Source of the DNA: Podocnemis expansa
Lineage: Eukaryota > Chordata > Testudines > Podocnemididae
Assembly: GCA_007922195.1 (NCBI GenBank)
Contig: ML682125.1
Coordinates: 1,300,469 to 1,364,468 of the forward strand
Length of the DNA: 64,000 bases
Direction: 5' to 3'
In this document: positions 1 through 10,720 of the stretch, piece after piece
Layout of the letters: the number at the start of each line of letters is the position of its first letter
Numbering within the stretch: position 1 is the first letter of the stretch
Notes under the pieces: generated by a model
Database searches by the model: none
What the model was told of the DNA's origin: nothing
Seen by the model: the letters and a program-made list of their open reading frames with translations, nothing else
Program-made: the position numbers and the translations under genes

Positions 1-1840
1 CTGTCTACAGGCTATGCCCTCCAAGGCAGTGGGGCAGGCCCAGCCAAAGCAAGACAGAATGCGGTGCCGAGACCTGGTCTGGGGCCAGAGGTTAAGGGGA
101 ATTTATCTTGTGCATGTAGTTAACCCAGCGCCCCGGAGGTGCCCAGGCCTGTGTGCAGCACATGGCTCTCAAAGGCCTCAGGACTGTCACATTCAGAACA
201 ACTCCCTGCAGGGGCTACTCAAAGGCACATTCAGAACTAAGTCTCAATCCTCAGCCCCCAGATACTTGATCAGTGCAGGGGGGCTGGAGGTGGGGATACA
301 ATTAAAACCCAGCAAATAATAGCAGAGGCTTGTCTCTGCTTGAAGGCTTGGGCAGGGAGAAATGGCAGCAAGGGTCCTTCATGTGGAATCCAGAGGCGGT
401 TCTAAACCACTGGGCTGGGCACCTGTGAAAGTGTGGGAACCTTTCACTGTATTTTCTATGCCGTGGTGTGTGCCTCAGTCTCCCTTAAGTGCTGCAGGGT
501 TAATTGGGGGAGGTGCTGTTTACTCAGAGATCCAGGTGTGACTGACACCTGGCTATCTGAGCCTGGACTCATGTCTACGGAGACCAAGTGGTCATTGGTC
601 TGACCCAGTACGTTTGTTCTCAGCTAACACTAACTCCAACTCCATGGGAGGACCCACCCCTCCACAGGGAGACAGTCAACTCTGCAAATGGAGAGCAACG
701 GATCAAGAAAGGGCCTGGTGATACCATTTGCCCAGCTGGGAACAAGGCCAAAGAGCTGAGGAGGGGCTATGGGGTGTTGTTACATGTGGGCTGCCAGAAG
801 GGAGAAGACACTCCTGCCCTTAGCATCAGTGTTGGCACTGAACCAACCTCACTGGCCCAGGCTGGAGTTGCCTGTTCACTGGGCTAACCATGGCCTGTCT
901 GTGCTGCTTCAGCCAGCTAAGACCCTTCCTGCTGTTACCCACCAGCTGAGATCTGCACCCAAGTTGGGATCTACTGTGCCCTTTGGGGCGCCAGTCTGCC
1001 TCTGAGGAGCACTTGCGCTGGACTCGCTTCAGGAGGCTCATGGTAGGACACAGGGGTGCAAAGACTCCAAGGGGTTGGTCCCACCAGGTGGTAAAGCTGA
1101 TGACAGTGACTGAGTGTGACCCCCAAGGGCACTGAGGCACTGAAGGACTCCTCCAAAGGACAGTTACAGAGCTCATGAAAGCCCCGGCCCAGTGGTCTGT
1201 GACAGCGCATACATGTGGTGGGAAATCGCACCCTGTGTCTAGAGGATCCACCTACAGTTGTTACCTGCTCCTGTGTTTAATCCCCTGCCCATCCCCCTGG
1301 AATCTGAGCACCCCAGTGCCAAATCTCCTGCAAAGTCCCTCGTGTGTTTACTGGCCTCTTTTGCGGCCCATCTCTCTGGACACACTCTGCTGAGGGAGGG
1401 ATTGCGTGTGCTTGGCTGGGTTCACCAAGGGGCAGGGACCCATCCAGCTGCAGCCATTGCAGGTCCTGGTGTGACATCACCATGCTGCGCTGTGACATCA
1501 GCTGGCTGTGACACTGCTTGGGCAAGGCAGCTAAGAGCTGGTGGTGGTTGCAAAGCGTGGGCGGGGAATGCTTGGGAGCCGAACATGTGTATCGCATAAG
1601 GGCGCCGAGCTCTCGATTCCACTGAAATCACTTTTCTGGCATGACAAGATAGAAATGGTGCCAGACTTAATCCATCAGGCAGGGCTGGAACATGGCTCCT
1701 GCCCCATGCAGCAGTAATGCAGTTATCCAAAAACATCCCCAGTAAACCTGCGCTCCCACCCGGGCCTGCCGGCCATCTGCATGCACATGGCCAGCTGAGC
1801 CTTTGCTGGAGAGCCAGGATTGCACACAGTCACTGACACA
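1..1840. other. Intergenic DNA downstream of LBX, no gene seen
   Basis: I see no exon, RNA gene or clear repeat boundary here. Reading frames are short, differ between strands and match no family I recognise. The stretch at about 430-760 has wording typical of old LTR sequence in reptiles (a 'tgtgcctcagtctccctt' type motif near 470), but I find neither ends nor a target-site duplication, so I do not call it. Confidence 0.5.
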
Positions 1841-1845
1841 TCCTC

Positions 1846-2013
1846 GTGCACATTCTTGCTCTCACACACACTCACCAACACCTATGCATGCTGAGACACA
1901 TGCAGACTAACAGCTCCAGAGGAGGAGCTGGGTCAGTCCAGATCAGCAAAACAAATGAGTCCTCTGGCACCTTTGAACAATGGCACAAGACTCCTTGTTT
2001 GTTATGCAAACTA

Positions 2014-2045
<32 letters not shown>

Positions 2046-2310
2046 TGTTGCGCAGACAAACCAAAAGTCATTGATACACACTGACACATGCACACATGCA
2101 GGCGTACATACACTGTTGCATATGCACTGACACATACCAAGTCAGCCACAAACACCACGACAACACACAAAACCACACTGACACTGAAACATATTGACAC
2201 ACATGAGCACTCACACACACACACACTCATGACATGCACAGGTGTGCATGCACTGACACAAATTCATATAGGCACTGGCACACACGTGCATTGACACACT
2301 CTCACTGGCA
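1846..2310. repeat. CA-rich cryptic microsatellite tract
   Basis: The tract is rich in CACA/ACAC words, with a purer (CA)n run at about 2011-2045 and another at 2212-2225. Degenerate units such as 'cactgacaca' recur between them. Open frames that read as alternating Thr-His or Cys-Val are products of the repeat and not genes. Confidence 0.85.
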
Positions 2311-3020
2311 CAGCCATGCACACCTAGCGTGTTGGGAACAGCCGGTCCCCAGTGAAGGAAAGGGGCGTCTGTGGCTGGCAAAGCCAGAAGGGCTCAGGGG
2401 ACAGGGCAGCTGTGTGGAGCAGAGTGGGACGGGGAGTTTGGATTTGCCAACCATGGTTTGACTCTATGGCCTGTGCTGACCTATGGAGCTATTACGCCTC
2501 CTTCCCATTTGCAAACACTGGACTGCTGAGGTAACTGTGTTAAATCAAGGCCCACCTCAGTTTCCCCGATGGAGCCTGGGGTCACAGTGGTCAGCCAGGT
2601 CCAGCATAAGGCTTTTGCCCTCTGTCTAGGCCAGTCTGCCTGGCTCCAAGGCCCATCTGAGCTAGTGGGTTCTGGGTGACCGGCGTGCTGTGATCATGCT
2701 GGCCGGATGCCTGTCATGACGCGCCACAGTTGCCCACCTGCATGGGTCCCATTTCTGCTCCCTGGCAAGCTGCACCATGGGGTCTGGGGCCAGGGGTCCC
2801 AGAGGGTGCCGTGGAGACAGCAGGAGTGATGACCCTGGCACCAAAACCATCCCCAGTCCCTGACACCAGCTTTCCTGGGCCAAAGGAGCTGCTCGGGCCT
2901 GGTGCCCCTGGGGGGGCAGGTGGCGGTGCCCTGTCCCTGGGTCCAGGCTGGGCCCAGCCAGCAGCAAACCAGAGCGAGAGAAAACAAAAGGGCTGGAGCC
3001 GTGAGAGCGGAAGAAAGGGA
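2311..3020. other. Intergenic DNA, no gene seen
   Basis: This is a GC-rich transition into the CpG-dense domain around LBX. I recognise no coding sequence or mobile element in it. Confidence 0.45.
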
Positions 3021-3025
3021 AACAA

Positions 3026-3051
3026 TAGGGAAGGGAAGGGAAGGGAAGGGA
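3026..3051 (+). repeat. (GGGAA)n simple repeat
   Basis: About four to five tandem copies of 'gggaa' lie in a purine-rich stretch at the edge of the CpG-dense domain. Confidence 0.8.
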
Positions 3052-3684
3052 CGATCAAGCCAGAGCTGAGAGGGAAGCGGGGAGGAGGAATCTGAAGGGA
3101 GGGGGCGTCCGGGGGGGCAGGGATCGTCTCTCCACCCAGACAGGCCGGGGCCATCGTCAAGTGACACGGACGGCCCCACAGCTGGGTTGGGGGCGGCCCT
3201 GGGGGGCTCTGATGGGGGGCGGCGGGGACAGCTCTGATTTCGGGGGGCGGCCCACGGGGCTCTGGTCCTCCCGCGCAGGGGCGAACAAAGGCCCTTGACT
3301 TTCCCGGTGGCTGCGGCAGCTCCACGTGCGTCCCCCGCACCCGTCCCGTGTAAACGGGCGGCGCCGGTCCGGAGTGTCCCGAAGGGACCGCGGGCCGACA
3401 AAGGCGCGGCCAGGGCGGGCTGGGTCGGGCCCCGGGCCCCGGGGCTGGAGAGACCCGGCTCATCAGTGGCTGCTCGGCTCGGGCCAGGCCGCAGATGCCG
3501 GCGGGGGAGGTGGCTCGCCCCAGCCCCAGTCTCCGGGGGCAGGGGGCGGGGGGCGAGTCACAAACCATATGGCAGCCCGGCTCGGCTCGGCCCCTAATTG
3601 AATCGAGGGCCTGGCTGCTGGCGAGGTGCGATGCCTGGGACTGAGCGACCCGCCCTAGCCAACACCGGCTCCATAGCCCGGGGG

Positions 3685-4295
3685 CAGATGTCCTGGGTCA
3701 GCGTGGGGGGAGGGCCGGGATATTTACCGGGCCAGTAGTGTCTCACCGGGCTGGGGGCATGTCCCGGGTCAGCACCGTCTCCCTGGCCCGGGGGTTATGT
3801 CCCGCGTCACCACCTTCTCCCGGGCGTGGTTTATGTCCCGGATCAGCGCCGTCTCCCCGGCCGGCGGATTAAGTATGTCCCGGGTCGGCACAGTCTCCCC
3901 CGCGGGGCAGACTGGGTATGTCTCAGGTCAGCACCTCCTCCACGGCCGGGGAGTTATGTCCTGGGTCAGCATCTGGTCCCCGGCCGGGGGGACTGGCTAT
4001 TTCCCAGGTCAGCACCATCTGCCCGCCCGTGGAGTTATGTGCCGGGTCAGCACCTGGTCCCTGGCCGGGGGGATTAGGTATGCCCAGGGTCCGCACCGTC
4101 TCCCCAGCCGAGGGGTTATGTCCCGGGTCAGCACCTGGTCCCTGGCCCGGGGGATTGGGTATATCTCGGGTCAGCATCTCGTTCATGGCCTGGGGGTTAT
4201 GTCCCGAGTCCGCACCGTCTCCCCGGCCGAGGGGTTATGTCCCGGGTCAGCATCTGTTCCCTGGCCGGGGGACTGGCTATGTCCCGGGTCAGCCC
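3685..4295. repeat. Minisatellite, about 40-bp units, about 15 copies
   Basis: About fifteen copies of a unit centred on 'atgtcccgggtcagcacc' followed by a 'tctccccggccgggggg' type segment run head to tail. Core starts fall near 3688, 3760, 3799, 3832, 3873, 3916, 3953, 3999, 4035, 4077, 4117, 4160, 4197, 4234 and 4277. From about 3873 onward spacings tend to alternate between about 37 and 43 bp, which suggests a dimeric higher-order unit of about 80 bp. The array begins just beyond the probable 3' end of LBX. Frames through it yield repetitive Gly/Pro-rich peptides that are not real proteins. Such arrays usually vary in copy number between individuals. Confidence 0.9.
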
Positions 4296-4478
4296 CGTCT
4301 CCGGGCCCTTCCCAGAGGCTGCCCCCTCACTTGCCCCCGGCTGGGGCGGGATCTCTGCCGGGCCGGCTCCGCTTCGTGCCGCTGGCCCCGGTTGCGGTTT
4401 CTGGTCCGAGGCCGGACCCTGGCTGGGCCCGAGGCAATGACTCCCGCAGCCGGCTCCCGGCGTAACAAGGCGTCTCCT

Positions 4479-4484
4479 TTTATT
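4479..4484 (-). terminator. Poly(A) signal AATAAA for LBX
   Basis: On the minus strand this reads AATAAA, about 490 nt past the LBX stop codon, in an AT-richer patch (4476-4502) that stands out in the surrounding GC-rich DNA. It would place transcript cleavage near 4450-4470 and give a 3' UTR of about 0.5 kb. It is the only canonical signal I found between the stop codon and the minisatellite. Confidence 0.6.
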
Positions 4485-4975
4485 CCAAATATTTACACAC
4501 AAGGAAGGGCCCGGCCGGGCCGAGCCAAGCTCCCGACGGAGCGACGCTCTCCGACACCCCCCGTCGACTCCCGGAGACCCCGGCTCTGTGGGTCCCGAGC
4601 AGCCTCCTCAGGCCGGGGCTCCCCCCGCCCGCGGCAGGGAGCAGCGAGGGACGCGGACACTCAGGGGACCGGGCGACGCGAGGAAATAAATTTTAAAAAA
4701 GAAAAACGAAATTGCACCAAATTTCCCCAGCTAGCGACCTGGGGCTGGGGGGGCAGGCGGAGAAGGGGGAGCCCCGCGCCCGCCCGGGGCTGGGGCGGAG
4801 GAAGGGGGCAGCTGGGCGCCGCGGCTGCAGAGCCGGGGGGAGGCGGAGGCGGGGAGCAGGGGGCGAGGGGTCCCGGCCCCGGTGGGGTGTCTCGGGCGAG
4901 TCCCCGGCGCTCAGTCCGCACCGGCCGGGGCAACCGCCCCCCAAGCCCGGCCGCCCGTAGTCCCCGCCGCCGGCC

Positions 4976-7680
4976 CTAGTCGTCCACCTCGATCTCCTCC
5001 TCGGAGCCGGGGTCCGCGGCGGGACAGGGCTGGCGGGGCTGGCCGGGCTCGGGCTCGGGCTCGGGCTCGGGCAGGCCGGCCAGCTTCTCCAGGGCGGCCG
5101 GGGGCAGCTTCTTGAGCGACTCCACGTCGGCCTTCATCTCCTCCAGGTCGCGCTTGAGCTTGGCGCGGCGGTTCTGGAACCAGGTGATGACCTGCGCGTT
5201 GCTCAGCCCCAGCTGCTGCGCCAGGTGGTCGCGGTCGGCCGGGGCCAGGTATTTCTGGTAGAGGAAGCGCTTCTCCAGCTCGTAGATCTGGTGGTTGGTG
5301 AAGGCCGTGCGCGATTTCCGCCGCTTCTTGGCGGCCGGCCGCGGGCCGAAGGCGCCCAGGGGGTCCCGACCTGCGGGGAAGGGGAGGCGGTGAGCGCGGC
5401 GGGGCCGGTGGACGAGCCACTGGGGCGAGGGAGAGGAAAAGCACCCGCGGGGGACAAAGAAACCCGGGACCGGGGAGGGCGGCTGGGGCCAGCTCGGCCG
5501 CGTCCCTCGGGCCCTTTGCGGGGACCCGCGGCCCCCGGCCCCTCTTTGCCACGAGCCCAGAGCGTAGGGAGGCCGGGCCGGCCCGGAGCTCACTGCACTG
5601 CCCCGGCCAGGCTCCCGCAGGCTCTGCTCCCCGCACCGGCCCGGCCTGAGCGCCCGCGGCCACGCCGGGCTCCCCGGGCTTCCCGCAGCCGGGATGGTTC
5701 GGGGTCCGGCGGGCCCTGCTCGGAGCTCGCTGGAGCCGCCGGTCCTCGGGCGCCGGGCAGCCGGGAAGGGGAACTTGGGGCCAGCGCTGGACTGCCAGAA
5801 ACAGACCCTCGGCCCTGTCCCTCGCCGGGTCTTTTCGTGCCCCGGGAGGCAAGCCCGTGACCCCGAGAGAGACGGAGAGTCCCCCTGCGGGGACCGGCGC
5901 CCGGGGTGCGCGTGAGTGTGAGTCTCAGTGTGAGGAGTGTGCAAGGGAGAGAAAAACACGGGCACTGCCTGGTGTCAGGCGGCTGAAGCCCGGGCCTCGC
6001 TGTGGCAAACAGAAACAGGCGATTTTACAATTTCTCACGTTCATTCAGGCACCCCAAGACCTGGGGCCCCCGGTCCCAGCTCAGTCTCACGATTAAAATC
6101 GCCCCTAGCTCCCCGCATACTTTGGCAGCCGTGTGAACGGGCCGGGGGGGCGGAGAGAAACCGGGCGGCCGAGAGCGCGGCGTGGCTACATTTCGCCCGC
6201 AACGAGTCCGGGCCCGAGTCGCTGGCGGCGGGCGAGGGGGTCCGGCAGTCGGGGGGGGGCATCGAATATTTTCCCGTCTCTCGTTTCTGGACGGGCTGGG
6301 CCCCGGGCTCCGCTGCTGCCGGGGATGACCGAGAGAGACGGGGGCGGCCGGGCGGAGGCGGATCTGCGGGAAACGAAACCCGCCGCCTGAAGGGGATCCG
6401 CCCGGCCTCCTCCGTCCATTTCGGAAGCGGCTAACGGTGGACAGACACACAGACATTTGTGGCCACAAATGCCCACGTGGCAATGCAGTAAATCGCTGGG
6501 AAGAAGCGAGCCCGGTGCCACCCGAGCCGCGCCATTCCGATTCCTGGCCCGGCAGCGATCGGCGGCTCCGGTTCCTCGCCCGGTTCATCTGAGCTTCGCC
6601 CTCCCGCCGCCCCGCCTGCCCCGGGGCGCCTTTGCGCTGCCAGAGAGAGTCCCGGGAGCCCGGAGCCGCCCGGGTTTAGCGGCTGGTTTTGCCGGGATCC
6701 CGGTGCACTCGGGTTTCGGTAACGACTGCGGGGAAACCGAGGGTCTCCGGAGGGAGACGCGGGAAACGGGCGTCCCGCACGGGCCGGGCGAGGAAACCGC
6801 ACCTCGCGGCCGACCACTTTCCTGGGAAGGGCGGCGGCGAAGAAAGAGAAATGGGGAAACGCCGCGATTTGCCCCGAGCGCAGACACCGACACACGGGCC
6901 GCTTCTGCCGGGGGCCGGCACCCTTGCCGCGGTCGGCCTGTCCGTGTCCCGGTGTCCTGGCGGCAGGGAAACGAACCGCTGGCCCCGGCCCCGGCCCCGG
7001 CCCCGGCCCCGGCCCCGGCCCCGGGTGTCTCTGGCCCCGGCTCGGTCTCCGCCGCTGGCTCCGGGTCCAGGGCTCCGGGCTCGGCCGTGCTGCGCCATCC
7101 GCTCTCCTCCCCCGCGCCGTACACGGCTCCCCTGCCCTCCCGGCTCCGGCCGCCCCGAGCCCCCGAGCGAGGGAGCCGGGCCCAGCGGCTCCCACCTTCC
7201 CCGGCGCCCCGGACCCCCGGGGCCACCGCACTCCCCGCCAGCGAGCCGCACATGCCGGGCCCGGAGCGCTCGGCTCAGCCGCGGCGGGGAAGGGCCCAAG
7301 CCCCCGGCTCCCGCCGGCCTCCCCCCCCCGACCGGTGCCCCCTCACCTTCGGCGGCCTGCAGCACGGTGGCCTCCAGCCCTCGGAAAGTTTTGCTGGCCA
7401 GCTCCTCCAGCGCGCAGAGCGGGGACGACGGGGCGGGCACGCCGTTGCGGGCCTCTCCGGCGCCGGCTGCCTTGTCGAGCAGCCCGGGCGAGGGGGCACA
7501 GGGGCCGGCGGCGACTCTCCGGCCCGAAGGCTTGCTCAGGATGTCCTCGATGCTGAAGGGGGTCAGCGGCTTGTTGGAGTTGGCGGGGGGCGGCAGCTGG
7601 TCCAGCGCGCTCCTGCGCCTCTCCTCGCCGCCGGGCTGCAGGAGGGGGCCCGCCGCCGACCCGTCCTTCGCCGAGGTCAT
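4976..7680 (-). CDS. LBX2: Ladybird-class homeobox transcription factor, probably LBX2 (two exons)
   Basis: The coding sequence joins exon 1 (7680-7347, 334 nt) to exon 2 (5370-4976, 395 nt) and gives 242 aa plus a stop. The donor reads GAAG|GTGAGG and the acceptor CCGCAG|GTCGGG, and the intron is phase 1 within a Gly codon (residue 112). The start has G at -3. An Eh1-like repressor motif (PFSIEDIL) lies at residues 41-48, followed by the family-typical CALEELASKTFRGLE segment just before the splice junction. The homeodomain is about residues 128-187, with W175, F176, Q177 (position 50), N178 (51) and R180 (53) intact, and Thr174 at position 47 as in LBX/TLX proteins. The LKRDLEEMKADVES tail follows, then a short Pro-Glu repeat (212-220) and an acidic C-terminus ending EEEIEVDD. 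LBX proteins are nuclear DNA-binding repressors that specify migrating muscle precursors and dorsal neurons. The divergent linker, the FRGLE spelling and the shorter length than LBX1 favour LBX2, but I could not align orthologues. The gene looks intact. Confidence 0.93.
5047..5073 (-). repeat. In-frame hexanucleotide repeat in LBX exon 2
   Basis: Tandem 'gggctc' hexamers on the plus strand encode the Pro-Glu dipeptide repeat at residues 212-220 of LBX, between the post-homeodomain helix and the acidic C-terminus. The reading frame is kept. This is a likely site of length variation between individuals or species. Confidence 0.8.
6440..6510. promoter_or_regulatory. Candidate regulatory block in LBX intron 1
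   Basis: Inside the GC-rich intron a less GC-rich patch carries the palindrome TTTGTGGCCACAAA (6457-6470) and a nearby CACGTG E-box (6473-6478). It looks like non-repetitive, motif-dense sequence rather than a transposon. Regulatory function is an inference. Confidence 0.3.
6981..7022 (-). repeat. (GGGGCC)7 hexanucleotide repeat in LBX intron 1
   Basis: There are exactly seven copies of 'ggccccc'-phase hexamers (GGCCCC on the plus strand). The transcribed minus strand therefore reads (GGGGCC)7, about 330 nt into the intron. Repeats of this unit can form G-quadruplexes in RNA and DNA. Confidence 0.9.
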
Positions 7681-7954
7681 CGCCCCTCCGGGCCCCAGCT
7701 ACCGGGTCCGCGTCCCGAGCCAGCCGGGGCTCAGCGCCCGCCCCGCGCCATGGGGCCGGAGCCCCCCCCGCAGACGCCGCACCCGCGCCCCCAGCCTTGG
7801 CATGAAGAAGGTGCGGGGGGACCGCCGCGCAGCGCGCCCCGAAACGGCCCCGCCGCTGGGGCCCGGAGCCCCGAGCCCGGCGCCCGGCTCCCCTCGTCGG
7901 CCCCGGCGGCTCGGGCGAGTCGGGCTGGAGCCGGCGCTCCCCGGCTGGCCCGGT

Positions 7955-7998
7955 GCGGGAGCCTTAAAGGGACCCGGCCGGAGCCATTAATTGGGCAC
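7955..7998 (-). promoter_or_regulatory. Possible LBX core promoter
   Basis: On the minus strand, a CCAAT box within CCCAATTAATGG (about 7994-7983) is followed closely by a TATA-like TTTAAGG (about 7969-7963), roughly 285 nt upstream of the LBX start codon. The AATTAAT core is also a homeodomain site, so autoregulation is possible. This is motif evidence only, and the gene may instead use dispersed CpG-island initiation. Confidence 0.35.
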
Positions 7999-8684
7999 CG
8001 GGGTAGGAGGAGCCTCGGCCCGAATCTTAGCGGAGTTTGGGAGCCGGAGGAGGGAGGGGGGAGGGAGGGGCCCCTGCGAGGCCTCCTTGGAGAGCGGCTC
8101 CCCCTGGAGCGGGGCCGGGGTCGGCGGGGAGACGCGGGGCCGTTCGGCCTCGGCTACCCCGGGCGCAGGACGACCTCCGGGGCGGCGGGGCGAGCTGCGG
8201 GAGAGGGATGACAGCCTGCGCCCCAGGCTGCTCGGCCCCGGTGGTCCCGGCCCCGCGCGCCGCACCTGAGCCGGGCCGCAGCCGGCGGGGGGAGCCGGGC
8301 GGCGGCCGCAAGGGGCGCCCCGGGGCGGGGCCGAGACTGACCCGCGGCCGCGGCTCTTTTCTGCCACCGGCTAAGGGCGGGATCGGGGCCCCGGGGCCGG
8401 GTGGGCGCCTGCGGCTCCTGGGCCTGGCCTGGGGGCGAAGCTGCCCCTGTGGCTGCCCCGGGGCTCCGGGCGGGCCCCTCCTGCCCCCTCGGGCTCGGCC
8501 TGACTGCGGGAGCCGAAGGGGCGGCCCGGTTAGCGGTGGCCCCGTTGGCGACCGAGCTGCCCCCTCGCCCCCTGACCCTGCCCGCCCCGGTGGGAGCCGC
8601 GGCTCCGGGCCCAGCCTCCCTCAGCGCCCCGGCCGCCCCCGCCCGCTAATGCAAGGCAGGCCCGGCCGGCCGGGTGGGGCACGT

Positions 8685-9020
8685 CCAGGCGGGCGATAAA
8701 AGGTTTTTCCTGATCAGCGCACGGAGCTTTCCCCAGCTGCCCGCGGCCGGCGGCCCTGCCATGTGCTGTGCGTCTGGCCCCGCGGCTCCCCCCGCGCCCC
8801 CGGCCCGGCCTCGCAGTCCCCCGCCGCCGAGCTTTTGCCTTCCCAGAAATTTATTGGCTCCCCTGCTCTAAATGCCCCATAAAAGCGGAGAGGCCGCCGC
8901 GTCTGGCACTGATTAGGGTCCGGGCCCGGGGCTCTGCGCCGGTTTTGGGTTTCACTGCGCGGCCCGGCTGTAAACCCTCTTACAAATCGCTTTATGATCC
9001 GGCGCACTTGTAAACCCCGC
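8685..9020. promoter_or_regulatory. Candidate conserved regulatory island upstream of LBX
   Basis: In an otherwise extremely GC-rich flank this stretch contains clustered AT-rich words: 'gataaaaggtttttcctg', 'agaaatttattggctcc', 'ccccataaaagcgg', 'ctttatgatcc' and two 'tgtaaacc' words. It lies about 1.0-1.3 kb upstream of the LBX start and has no repeat signature. Such islands often prove to be conserved noncoding elements, but I cannot test conservation here. Confidence 0.35.
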
Positions 9021-9684
9021 GCTGCGCCAGCTGGGCCAGGGGCCGGGACCCGCAACCGGCCTCTCTGTCTGGCTGTCTGGCTCTCTGTCTCTCCGGCGGC
9101 CGGGACACACACGCAGCGGCGGCCGGGAGAGAGGTCGTGGCAGGTGAGCCCCGTCCGGGTCCCCGGGGCTCAGGATGCCCCAAACCAGCCCAGCCCCACC
9201 CCCGGCGGACGGGGGACGCCAGCAGCGCTCTCTGGGGTCGGAGACAGCGGGCCAGCCCCCCCCCCGTGTTACCGGCCTCCTGGGGGCCGCAGCCGGCTGC
9301 TTCCGTCCACATACGGGCACGTGGAAACGTTTGTGTGTTTGTGTCCCTGTGTCCCAGTGTGTGTGTCCCGCTCGCTTCTCCCGGCCCACACAACCGCGCT
9401 CACACCCCGCCGGCTCCGGCAGGCGCCGATGTCACAGGCCTGGCCCGGGACAGGCTCCGCCAGCGCCGCTGGGCCTCCCTTAGCCCGTGCGTGTCGGCCA
9501 GTCCCCGCCATTTCCGCGCCCCCACAGCCACCTCCACTGCTGTGCCTGCCCCCCCACCCCCCATAGTCCGTGCGCGTATAAACACACTCCTTTCTGCACA
9601 CCCACAGCAACACGGATACACTTACACTGTGCCTGGGACACCCCAATTCAAATCGAGCTAGCCTTCCATCTGTCTGGCTCCCTA

Positions 9685-9685
9685 C

Positions 9686-9730
<45 letters not shown>
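9685..9730. repeat. (CTAT)n tetranucleotide microsatellite
   Basis: This is a pure run of 'ctat' units, about eleven copies, in the LBX upstream flank. It ends at 'aatctcctc'. Confidence 0.95.
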
Positions 9731-10045
9731 ATCTCCTCTCCCGGGGGCCCGGCCAGGCTCTGGTCGGGGAGCCAGGGTTTCTCGGGGGGGGGGACATCCG
9801 GAGAGAAGGAACCGAAGCCGCTGGGCGAGCCCCGGTTTTTCTCTCCATCGGCTCCCGTCGGTCCAGCAGGCTCCAGCCTGGGGTGCAGGACTGGGCCAGC
9901 GGCTGGCCCCGGCTCCAGGTCGGGGTCGCAGGGCTGGGGCCGAAGCGCGCTCCGCAGGGCAGACCGGGCCCGGGGCCTCAAGGCCGGGGCTGGCGGGGCC
10001 GTTGGCGCAGGATCGGGCCCAGGGCGATTCCCCCGGGCGGGCGGG

Positions 10046-10071
10046 GACACGGACACGGACACGGACACGGG
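10046..10071 (+). repeat. (GGACAC)4 short tandem repeat
   Basis: Four copies of the hexamer 'ggacac' lie within GC-rich unique sequence. Confidence 0.85.
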
Positions 10072-10625
10072 ACGGAGCCGAGCCCGCGGCGGGTCGGTCA
10101 GGCCGAGGGCGCAGGGAGCCGGCGGCTGGGGGCCAAAGGGGACCTGGCACCCGCAAGGGAGGAGTCCGCGGGCCCCGATCGGACGGACAGACAGACGCGG
10201 GGCCGCATGACACACGAAGCCGGCCCCGGACAGCGGGTAATTGGGGCAGCCGGAGCGGCCTGGCGCGGGAGAAGCGGCCCCACCCAGGGCCCGGGAGCTC
10301 CGGGCCCAAAACTCTCGTCTCCCGGCTCAGGGGTCACCGGCTCCTCGGCCCGCAGCCCCCGGCCACGCCCCGGCCTCCAAAAGCTGCTGTCCCGCCCCCG
10401 GGCCCCGTCTCGTCCCTCCTCCCCGCCGCCCCCAGGGCCTTTAGACTCAGTTGCGGTGATAGACGCGCCGTTTACACGAGCCATTAGAAGCGCCGGATCC
10501 TTGCGCAGCGCCAGGGGGAGCCGAGCCATGTGGGGACAGCGGGCCGGGCTCAGCTGCGCCCGCCGGGGAGCGGGACAGACAGCAGCTGGAAAGACAGACA
10601 GACACTGGCAGCCCGGAGGAGGGGT

Positions 10626-10627
<2 letters not shown>

Positions 10628-10665
<38 letters not shown>

Positions 10666-10675
10666 NNNNNNNNNN

Positions 10676-10718
<43 letters not shown>
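10628..10718. repeat. (CA)n microsatellite containing an assembly gap
   Basis: A pure CA run of about 38 nt is followed by ten Ns at 10666-10675 and another pure CA run of about 43 nt. The gap is inside the repeat, so its true length is unknown. It sits at the edge of the CpG-dense domain. Confidence 0.95.

Positions 10719-10720
<2 letters not shown>

Larger units (their letters stand above)
3100..10600. other. Broad CpG-dense domain around LBX
   Basis: Across about 7.5 kb the sequence is extremely GC-rich and CpG dinucleotides are not depleted, in contrast to the flanking DNA, where CpG is sparse. The domain covers the whole LBX gene, the sequence past its 3' end and about 3 kb of its 5' flank. 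Long unmethylated CpG islands of this type are typical of vertebrate developmental transcription-factor genes under Polycomb control. The boundaries are judged by eye. Confidence 0.7.

Noticed and set aside
430..760. LTR fragment near the window start
   Set aside because: Only a few LTR-like words are present, with no ends, duplication or second copy.
1846..2300. Thr-His and Cys-Val repeat proteins
   Set aside because: They are translations of CA/TG repeats.
3660..4300. CRISPR-like alternation of repeat and spacer
   Set aside because: The 'spacers' are themselves similar to each other, the unit is a continuous 40-bp tandem repeat, and the genome is vertebrate. It is a minisatellite.
4911..5965. 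Open frames on the minus strand extending upstream of LBX exon 2 into the intron
   Set aside because: They read through the splice acceptor at 5371-5372. Similarity to LBX begins only at the exon 2 start, and exon 1 with a matching donor is at 7347-7680.
6457..8211. Long open frame on the plus strand (584 codons) antisense to LBX exon 1 and intron
   Set aside because: It is Pro/Arg/Gly-rich, driven by CpG-rich composition, and runs through the hexanucleotide repeat. The minus strand carries a recognisable homeobox gene there.
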